A DNA stretch of 10,630 bases, taken from assembly GCA_029933635.1 (NCBI GenBank), contig JAOZNS010000080.1:1-10630 (forward strand). Reading direction: 5' to 3'. The translations under genes were made by a program, and so were the position numbers. Positions 1 through 4,792 of the stretch are shown here, piece by piece (within the stretch, counting starts at the first letter, position 1; each line of letters opens with the position of its first letter). This DNA comes from Candidatus Zixiibacteriota bacterium. GTDB lineage: Bacteria; Zixibacteria; MSB-5A5; SM1-73. The notes under the pieces are model-generated. The model was given only the letters and a program-made list of their open reading frames with translations, was not told the origin of the DNA and searched no databases.

Positions 1-46
1 TTTTTTTTCTCCTGGGTGGACCTCCAGATTAAAGCCCGGTTTTTGT

Positions 47-76
47 ATTGGGACCGGGCAGCCGCCCGGTCCCAAT
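47..76. repeat. Perfect 13-bp inverted repeat (hairpin)
   Basis: ATTGGGACCGGGC (47-59) and GCCCGGTCCCAAT (64-76) are exact reverse complements separated by AGCC, giving a GC-rich 13-bp stem with a 4-base loop. No T-run follows directly on either strand, so it is not a classical rho-independent terminator. A second copy of the arm, GCCCGGT at 34-40, could pair with 53-59 instead, so two mutually exclusive hairpins are possible. The role is unknown: it could be a terminator-like element for an unseen neighbour, a REP-like unit, or an RNA switch fragment. Confidence 0.8.
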
Positions 77-351
77 TCTCCTGGGGCAAGATCATGGTGG
101 TTCATCTTTTGAGATCCGATATACATAAAAACAGGGGCATTCTCAAATAATGTGAAGAATTTTTTCAGGTGGTTGATAGGAGAAGGGAGAAATGAGAAGT
201 GTCTTTGTCTTCAAGATTCAAATCAAAAGGGGTAAATCTTTAAGTTATCCTTTCAGGTGAAGATAGTTTTAAAAGCCTGTATCGGATGGTTTCGGACAGG
301 GGCGAATCTTCAGAAGATTAGCCCTTTTGATCTGGTCATTGACTCAAATGA

Positions 352-371
352 GGTGGAGCTAAAGCTTCACC
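352..371. repeat. 8-bp hairpin downstream of the glycosyltransferase gene
   Basis: GGTGGAGC (352-359) pairs with GCTTCACC (364-371) over a TAAA loop, with one G-T wobble. On the minus strand it lies about 85 bases past the stop codon of the glycosyltransferase gene and is followed only by TCATTTGAG, which is a poor U-tract. It may help end or stabilise that transcript, but the evidence is weak. Confidence 0.35.
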
Positions 372-456
372 CTACACCAGCCACGCCAGAACGATATAGA
401 TTACCTCCGGGACATTTTCATTAAACACGAAAGAGTCCATAAACTCAGGCGGGCTT

Positions 457-1716
457 TTAATCCCATCTTTTGAATTTATCCAAAAGATAAGGTTTGAGCC
501 TTTCAAACTCCTGGGCCTCTCGTTCAATGACCTCTTCTGCTTCTTGGGACTCCAGGTCTGCTACTTGTTGACAAAAGGCTCCCACCTTGCCAAAATAGAG
601 GGGGGCGATTATATCCACCAGTCTCCTCCTGTTTCGGCTCCAGGTTTGGTAGATGAAGGCAAAATCATAAACGATCTTTGCCCATAGCTGGTCAGGAAAG
701 TCAAAATTGCCCTTCTGTTCCAAACCTTTCACTTTACTTTTTAGCTCTGAGAAGTTTTCGTGCAGAAGCACCTGTTGATACAAAGGTTCGAAATGATAGA
801 ACCCCTCCACAAACTCAGCTTTAAGCTTGTTCAAACTGACCGGAACCGATTCCAATTTAGGAGACCGGGAGATCTTTCCTATTATCTTTACCTTCTGGCT
901 TTTATGTATGCTCATCCAGTTTTTCTCATATTTTCCCATCAAGAAAAAAAGCGTCGATACCACCTGGCCGGACATCGGAGCTAAATCGATGGATGGGTCT
1001 TTGGCTTGGTGGATCTTCGTTCCCAGATCAGCCTGGACAACCGAGTAACCCTCGTTTATGGCAGAGACGGTCATCCAGATGTCTATCCCAAATCGGGCTA
1101 CATCGGTTTGCCACACATCCTGTTCAGCATAAAAGGCAGCCAGCTCGCCGGAGAAGCCAAAATCACCTCCAATGGGCTGGCGTATCTGCTTTCCAAAAAG
1201 AGCTCGAGTCATAGGGTAAACTATGTGGTTGGTGATGGACCCATCATATTTATGCCTCAGATACAAAGGCGCCACAAATGCCGACTCCTTCTCCAGGATG
1301 GGCGAGGCCAGAAGCTTTATCCATTCGGGACTGACGCTTTTCAAATCGGAGTCCACCACCACACAGCAATCCACTTTAAGCAGTTTAGCCGCTTCAAATA
1401 TGGCTCTAAAAGAGGTCCCTTTGCCAGGCATTCCCCGATAGATCGCCACCATCCGATTGATGCCGTTCGGCAGGGGGGCTTGGTTGGCTTTCTCTCTGGT
1501 GTCGTCCAACGATCCCCCATCGGATATTATGATCGCCGATTTTTTTTGCCCAAAATATTCCTTGAGTCCTAATCCGCATGTGGAAACCACATCCTCTATG
1601 GTATCCTCACTGTTAAAACTGGGAATCCCTACCAGGATATCCACCTCCCCCAACTTTTTTATCCATTCGGAGAGATTATCTCTCAAGGCGGTTTCAAATT
1701 TTCTGAATACCTTCAT
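457..1716 (-). CDS. GT-A glycosyltransferase, glucosylglycerate/mannosylglycerate synthase-like
   Basis: A 419-residue cytoplasmic glycosyltransferase of the type that makes glucosyl- or mannosylglycerate or their 3-phosphoglycerate forms (GT78/GT81 relatives). Visible motifs are the nucleotide-binding start DILVGIPSFNSEDTI (26-40), DGGSLDDT (66-73), PGKG (97-100), the metal-binding DSD followed by LKSVSPEW (122-132), PIGGDFGFS (181-189), GIDIW (210-214) and a candidate metal ligand His236 in KIHQAKDP. The length matches this family (about 390-420). The remaining C-terminal half is helical and less diagnostic. The ATG has a good ribosome site, AGGGAG on the minus strand at 1723-1728. It is a lone minus-strand gene, divergent from everything to its right, and no glucosyl/mannosyl-phosphoglycerate phosphatase is adjacent. 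The donor (GDP-mannose, UDP-glucose or another) and acceptor cannot be read from sequence. A compatible-solute role is an inference from the family. Confidence 0.85.
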   Translation of the reverse strand: MKVFRKFETALRDNLSEWIKKLGEVDILVGIPSFNSEDTIEDVVSTCGLGLKEYFGQKKSAIIISDGGSLDDTREKANQAPLPNGINRMVAIYRGMPGKGTSFRAIFEAAKLLKVDCCVVVDSDLKSVSPEWIKLLASPILEKESAFVAPLYLRHKYDGSITNHIVYPMTRALFGKQIRQPIGGDFGFSGELAAFYAEQDVWQTDVARFGIDIWMTVSAINEGYSVVQADLGTKIHQAKDPSIDLAPMSGQVVSTLFFLMGKYEKNWMSIHKSQKVKIIGKISRSPKLESVPVSLNKLKAEFVEGFYHFEPLYQQVLLHENFSELKSKVKGLEQKGNFDFPDQLWAKIVYDFAFIYQTWSRNRRRLVDIIAPLYFGKVGAFCQQVADLESQEAEEVIEREAQEFERLKPYLLDKFKRWD

Positions 1717-1837
1717 AAAAAGCTCCCTTCCCGAATTTGCCAGTTTTTAAATTTTTTGGGAAAGCTATTATCTTTCCGCTCAATTGTCAAGCTTAATATA
1801 TCTTTGTGTCTTCATCGCAATATAATAAGGTCATTAG

Positions 1838-1866
1838 TTTGCAAATAAGAAATGTCAGGTTATAAT
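1838..1866 (+). promoter_or_regulatory. Sigma70-type promoter ahead of the transposase remnant
   Basis: TTTGCA (1838-1843, 4 of 6 matches to TTGACA) and a perfect TATAAT (1861-1866) are separated by exactly 17 bases. Transcription would begin near 1873, just before the GGGGTGG Shine-Dalgarno-like tract at 1881-1887. It probably belonged to the transposase now in ruins. With no terminator visible before 2184, it could now serve the HhH/radical SAM/phosphoesterase genes. Confidence 0.55.
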
Positions 1867-1908
1867 CGCCTTCTGTAAAGGGGGTGGTGAGTTTTGTTTA
1901 GCCTGACA
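1853..1908. repeat. Inverted repeat TGTCAGG/CCTGACA around the -10 box and ribosome site
   Basis: TGTCAGG (1853-1859) and CCTGACA (1902-1908) are exact 7-bp reverse complements. They enclose the -10 box, the start of transcription and the Shine-Dalgarno tract, and end right before the ATG at 1909. Allowing a wobble, pairing extends to about 9-10 positions. It may be an end sequence of the vanished insertion sequence, an operator for its own HTH protein, or chance. Confidence 0.4.
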
Positions 1909-2090
1909 ATGAAAGAGGAGCAAAGATATAAAGTGATCTCAGAAGTGAATGAAGGTCATCTTAAGATTAAAGAGGCTACCGGGATTTTAGGGTTGAAGTC
2001 ATCGGGTGGTATATCGGATAAAGGAGCGGGTGGAGAGAGAAAGAGGCTGGATGAGTAATCCATAGGAGCAAAGGCAAGTAGAGACCGCAT
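1894..2090 (+). pseudogene. Decayed N-terminus of a helix-turn-helix transposase (ISNCY-like)
   Basis: The N-terminal HTH of an insertion-sequence transposase can be followed through three frames. From a TTG at 1894, preceded by GGGGTGGTGAG, the first frame gives FSLTMKEEQRYKVISEVNEG and continues through KEATGILGLK to about 1996, the usual HTH beginning. The second frame continues with SHRVVYRIKERVERERGW (about 1997-2050), the recognition-helix and linker pattern. The third gives VIHRSKGK, a TAG stop, then RPHEEVFK (about 2055-2105), matching the usual VIHGNRG-type segment. The first frame ends at TAA 2056-2058. Two frameshifts, an in-frame stop and the absence of any DDE catalytic domain show a truncated relic. 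Assignment to ISNCY-type elements rests on remembered family patterns. The right-hand end of the element is not identifiable. Confidence 0.7.
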
Positions 2091-2187
2091 GAGGAAGTTT
2101 TTAAATCAGGAGGAAAGAATTTCTTTTGTTTTCATAGATAGAGGAGCTATATTTTATGATAAAGCTGTAAATATCCACGAATCATGA
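2089..2187 (+). CDS. Possible 32-residue leader ORF overlapping the next gene by ATGA
   Basis: An ATG at 2089 opens a 32-codon frame beginning MRKFLNQEERISFVFIDRG. Its TGA stop (2185-2187) overlaps the ATG of the HhH gene (2184) in the classic ATGA arrangement for translational coupling. The HhH gene has no Shine-Dalgarno of its own, which would make coupling useful. Against it, the frame is short, its own ribosome site is poor, it resembles no family I recognise, and it lies in the debris of the transposase relic, in the same frame as that relic's first segment. It may be chance. Confidence 0.25.
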   Translation: MRKFLNQEERISFVFIDRGAIFYDKAVNIHES

Positions 2188-2897
2188 GCAAGAACCAATT
2201 AATATCAAAGCTGGTTGAAAGTCTTGGAGAAAGATTTTCAACCTCCTTGGGTATTGATCTTCTTGAAGCCCGCTCAGGAGAGGTTTTCAAATGGTTTTTT
2301 GCCTCCATCCTGTTTGGAGCAAGGATATCAGAAAGTATCGTGGTCCGGACATACAGACGGTTCGAAAAGGAAGGTCTTTTATCTTGCAAGAAAATTTTAG
2401 ACGCCGGATGGGATGGTCTGGTGAAGATATTAGATGAAGGAGGATATGTTCGATATGACTTCAAAACCGCCACCAAGCTCTTAGAGATAACCAGGTCATT
2501 AAATAAGCGGTACAAAGGCGACTTAAACCGGCTTTACCGGGAAGCGAAGGATCCCCTCGATCTGGAAACAAGATTAAAAGATCTGGGCAAGGGAATTGGA
2601 GATGTAACCGTAAACATCTTTCTACGGGAGTTGCGAGGAATATGGGAAAAAGCTGATCCATATCCGGGTAAGCTGGTAATCCTGGCGGCAAAAAACTTAA
2701 GGCTCTCCGCTGGAAGATCCAAAAAAGAGGTTTTAAATGAGTTAAAAATAGGGTGGCAAAAAAATCGATTGAAGGGAAGAACTTTTATCGATTTTGAGAC
2801 TGCTCTTTTGAGGTTGGGGAAGGATTTTTGTCGAAAAAAAAGATGCGCCGATTGCGTGGTGAAAAATTTCTGCAAAAAAACAAAGCGGGTTGGATAA
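2184..2897 (+). CDS. Endonuclease III-like HhH-GPD protein with C-terminal Cys cluster
   Basis: A 237-residue relative of the base-excision-repair glycosylases (endonuclease III/MutY superfamily). The N-terminal part (residues 1-110) has the helical layout of the fold, including FKWFFASILFGARIS (35-49). The helix-hairpin-helix is around LKDLGKGIGDVTVNIFLREL (131-150). A candidate for the conserved catalytic Asp is Asp158 in KADPYPGK. The C-terminus has Cys216, Cys221, Cys224 and Cys230 (C-x4-C-x2-C-x5-C), close to the C-x6-C-x2-C-x5-C [4Fe-4S] site of endonuclease III. At the position of the catalytic Lys in the HhH loop (GxGxKTA) there is Asp140, so beta-lyase activity is doubtful; a monofunctional glycosylase or a DNA-binding role is possible. 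No other in-frame start exists back to a stop at 2160, and no Shine-Dalgarno is evident. It is first of three same-strand genes. Confidence 0.8.
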   Translation: MSKNQLISKLVESLGERFSTSLGIDLLEARSGEVFKWFFASILFGARISESIVVRTYRRFEKEGLLSCKKILDAGWDGLVKILDEGGYVRYDFKTATKLLEITRSLNKRYKGDLNRLYREAKDPLDLETRLKDLGKGIGDVTVNIFLRELRGIWEKADPYPGKLVILAAKNLRLSAGRSKKEVLNELKIGWQKNRLKGRTFIDFETALLRLGKDFCRKKRCADCVVKNFCKKTKRVG

Positions 2898-2947
2898 ATA
2901 CAGAGCCTATGGTAGGGATTTGATTTATCGAACCCGATTCTGCTGAA

Positions 2948-3709
2948 ATGAAAGAGTATCCCCGTTATATAACACCAGGCTTTCCTCCTTTTGATCCCGT
3001 TCAACTGGCAAAGGTGACAGAGGAAATCGTTGGTCAAGGATCATCCCGCAAATATACTGCGTTCTACAAGGTGGGGGTGTATGGCGGTATTTCTACGGGC
3101 TACACTGTGGGATGCTGTTTAAGATGTATCTTTTGCTGGGTGGAATGGTCCCGGGATTTTCCCGAATCACACGGAAGATTTTTTACACCCAAACAGGTTT
3201 TCCAAAATCTCGTTTTCTGGGCTAAAAAGAAGAAGGTTCCACGATTAAGGATCTCAGGCGGAGAGCCCACCCTTTGCAAAGATCATCTGCTTCAGGTGCT
3301 TGAATTGGTCAACTCCACCAATTATCTTTTTATACTGGAGACCAATGGAGTGCTTTTGGGTCACGATCCGGATTATGCAAAACGGTTGGATCGGTTCAGC
3401 CAGAACCTGCATGTTAGGGTCTCTTTGAAGGCTGGGACTTCAGAAGGTTTTCAGAGGCGGACTGGAGCGGTGGGAAAATTCTATGAGTTGCCATTCTTAG
3501 CCATCAAAAATTTGAAACAAACCAGCTTGGAATATCATGTCGCCTGCATGAGCGATCCCCGGGTGATGCCCGAAAAGGAAAGAGCACTCATGTTACAGAA
3601 ATTAAAGGAGGTAGGTTATCGTGGTTACCTGGAGGAGGAATATTGCGATCCATATCCTACCTGTATGGTCCGCTTAGAAAAAGCTGATCAGGATATCTTC
3701 AATCGATAA
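2948..3709 (+). CDS. Radical SAM protein of unknown function
   Basis: A 253-residue radical S-adenosylmethionine enzyme. Cys56, Cys60 and Cys63 in GCCLRCIFCW form the C-x3-C-x2-C motif for the SAM-bound [4Fe-4S] cluster. SGGEPTL (103-109) is the SAM-contacting GGE motif, and ETNG (131-134) and LHVRVSLKAGT (154-164) are further barrel strands. The N-terminal stretch GITP-like GFPPFDP and the phrase RVSLKAGTSEGFQRRTGA resemble uncharacterised MoaA-like proteins that I associate with archaea and thermophilic bacteria. Additional Cys57, Cys200, Cys233 and Cys239 are present, the latter two in the tail, but they do not form an obvious SPASM/twitch motif. The substrate is unknown. It lies 50 bases after the HhH gene and 25 before the phosphoesterase, so an operon is likely. 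The ATG has no clear Shine-Dalgarno. Confidence 0.85.
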   Translation: MKEYPRYITPGFPPFDPVQLAKVTEEIVGQGSSRKYTAFYKVGVYGGISTGYTVGCCLRCIFCWVEWSRDFPESHGRFFTPKQVFQNLVFWAKKKKVPRLRISGGEPTLCKDHLLQVLELVNSTNYLFILETNGVLLGHDPDYAKRLDRFSQNLHVRVSLKAGTSEGFQRRTGAVGKFYELPFLAIKNLKQTSLEYHVACMSDPRVMPEKERALMLQKLKEVGYRGYLEEEYCDPYPTCMVRLEKADQDIFNR

Positions 3710-3721
3710 GTCCAATCTTGC

Positions 3722-3730
3722 GGAGGTGAT
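3722..3730 (+). promoter_or_regulatory. Strong Shine-Dalgarno deciding the phosphoesterase start
   Basis: GGAGGTGAT is nearly full complementarity to the 16S rRNA tail and sits four bases before the ATG at 3735. A GTG inside this same tract (3726) is in frame but would be occupied by the ribosome-binding pairing, so the ATG is the likely start. Confidence 0.85.
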
Positions 3731-3734
3731 TTGG

Positions 3735-4496
3735 ATGAAGATTTTAGCGATCTCAGACTGGCATGGGAAGGAGGAGGTCCTGCCCCAACTTGCTTCAGCA
3801 GTCAAAGGTCTCCCTTTGGATCTGATCGTATTCACCGGCGATATACTAAAGTGGAAAGCCAAATGCTCAGAATGGGCAGAGGCAAAAAAGGAAGAAAGAG
3901 ATCCACAAAGGGACCTGCCGGAGATCAAAGAGGAAATCAAGAAGAACGTCCAGCTTTATGTTACTTTCTATGAGACCGTAAAAAACTTTAGTCTACCATT
4001 TCTCGCCATTCCGGGAAATGTGGATTCGCCCCTGTCTCAATATATCAAAATCGGATGGGAACAGATGAAGAAAAACCCTAATTTGCATATGATCCATTCT
4101 AATTTCTTCAGGGTGGGTGAATTCGTTTTAGCCGGCTTCGGAGGTGAGATAACCGAAAAAGATAAAGAGGATTTCTTTGTGTTACGATTTCCTCGCTGGG
4201 AAGTAGAGTTCGGTCTGAGCTTGGTCTCCGGTCTTTCGCATGAAAAGATTCTTTTGGTTCATACTCCGCCTGTTGGTGCTTTAGATACAGATGAAGGTAA
4301 ACATAAAGGGAGCAGAGTGATAAACGATCTTATTCAGAGATTCCAACCCGCATGGGTATTTTGTGGACATGCTCACAAGGCCCGAGGAGATGAGGGCTCA
4401 GGCGAGTGCGTGGTGGTAAATCCAGGTGCGTTGAAGAACGGATTCTATGCTTTAGTTGATACCGAGAAGAAAAAAGTGGAGCTTAAAACTCTCTGA
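3735..4496 (+). CDS. Calcineurin-type metallophosphoesterase
   Basis: A 253-residue soluble dimetal phosphoesterase. The five metal-site motifs are in order: DWHG (Asp8, His10), TGDI (Asp36), GNVD (94-97), VHTPP (His176) and GHAH (211-214). In the third motif, GNHD is replaced by GNVD, so the usual catalytic His next to the metal-binding Asn is absent; this is common in YfcE/MJ0936-like phosphodiesterases. A charged insertion (about 47-75, with PQRDLPEIKEEIKKN) sits between motifs two and three. The substrate cannot be told: a cyclic-nucleotide, phosphodiester or nucleotide substrate are all possible. It ends a three-gene run with the HhH and radical SAM genes, 25 bases after the latter. The start is fixed by a strong ribosome site. 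Confidence 0.88.
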   Translation: MKILAISDWHGKEEVLPQLASAVKGLPLDLIVFTGDILKWKAKCSEWAEAKKEERDPQRDLPEIKEEIKKNVQLYVTFYETVKNFSLPFLAIPGNVDSPLSQYIKIGWEQMKKNPNLHMIHSNFFRVGEFVLAGFGGEITEKDKEDFFVLRFPRWEVEFGLSLVSGLSHEKILLVHTPPVGALDTDEGKHKGSRVINDLIQRFQPAWVFCGHAHKARGDEGSGECVVVNPGALKNGFYALVDTEKKKVELKTL

Positions 4497-4614
4497 TTGC
4501 CACATCGATTGATCTGTTAGTTACCTTCCTCTTTGAAGATATCGTTTCACCCGATTTCCCCCTTTTGATGAGGATTTAAGGGATCTCACCGCTTTGATTA
4601 TATAGGTATTTTGA
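4497..4614. other. Intergenic stretch before the tilS promoter
   Basis: I see no gene and no hairpin-plus-T-run terminator here, so how transcription of the phosphoesterase operon ends is not visible. One frame from 4499 stays open for about 26 codons, but it has no start codon and no recognisable match. Confidence 0.5.
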
Positions 4615-4643
4615 TTGACAGTGAAGTCTTAAGCTGTTATTAT
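4615..4643 (+). promoter_or_regulatory. Near-consensus sigma70 promoter for the tilS operon
   Basis: A perfect TTGACA (4615-4620) is followed after exactly 17 bases by TATTAT (4638-4643, 5 of 6 matches). The start of transcription would fall near 4650, leaving a leader of roughly 140 bases before tilS. It is the strongest promoter I see in the window and probably drives tilS, hpt, ftsH and folE. Confidence 0.75.
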
Positions 4644-4649
4644 TGAAAG

Positions 4650-4792
4650 GGTATTTGAAAAAGTGAAGCAAGGTGGTCGGGCAAGCTGCTGGACCTACGA
4701 AGAATCAATACTTACAGCCCTGTCCATGGATCCTGCGTACAAAAGAGGTTTTTTCAGCGATATTAAAAAAGAAAACATGACACTTTGGCAAT
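4650..4792 (+). other. Untranslated leader of the tilS operon
   Basis: About 140 bases lie between the predicted start of transcription and tilS. I could not recognise a known riboswitch or T-box (no AGGGTGGNACCGCG-type antiterminator), and no strong hairpin with a T-run. A GTG-started frame of 66 codons (4663-4863) crosses the leader and overlaps tilS out of frame; its composition gives no support for coding, and its ribosome site would coincide with the transcription start. Confidence 0.4.

Larger units (their letters stand above)
1..456. other. Gene-free stretch at the left edge
   Basis: No convincing gene is visible in these 456 bases. The stretch opens with eight T residues, which could be the tail of a terminator cut by the window edge. 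It contains two hairpins, described separately at 47-76 and 352-371. The longest plausible reading frame is a GTG-started frame of about 55 codons at 257-424; its translation shows no family motif I recognise. The stretch lies downstream of the minus-strand glycosyltransferase, so transcription of that gene would run into it. Confidence 0.6.

Noticed and set aside
8..85. Direct repeat TCTCCTGGG at 8-16 and 77-85
   Set aside because: Nine bases flanking a hairpin could suggest a small insertion, but there are no terminal inverted repeats of the enclosed segment and chance is plausible.
257..424. GTG-started frame of 55 codons
   Set aside because: No ribosome site and no recognisable motif; length is compatible with chance.
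785..803. tRNA T-arm-like GGTTC...GAACC stem
   Set aside because: It is within the glycosyltransferase coding sequence, the loop is 9 bases, and no acceptor, D or anticodon arm surrounds it.
1006..1572. 188-codon plus-strand frame
   Set aside because: It lies wholly antisense to the glycosyltransferase, whose motifs are clear, and its own translation has no family features.
1762..1790. TTGACA on the minus strand upstream of the glycosyltransferase
   Set aside because: The -35-like hexamer is perfect, but at 16-18 bases spacing the -10 candidates are poor (TAGCTT), and the better GATAAT is only 12 bases away. It may still be the promoter, but I cannot support it.
2898..2947. GATTTATCGAACCC as a tRNA end
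   Set aside because: The gap is only 50 bases between two genes, too short for a tRNA.
3726..3734. GTG start for the phosphoesterase
   Set aside because: The GTG is part of the Shine-Dalgarno tract itself; the ATG at 3735 is well spaced.
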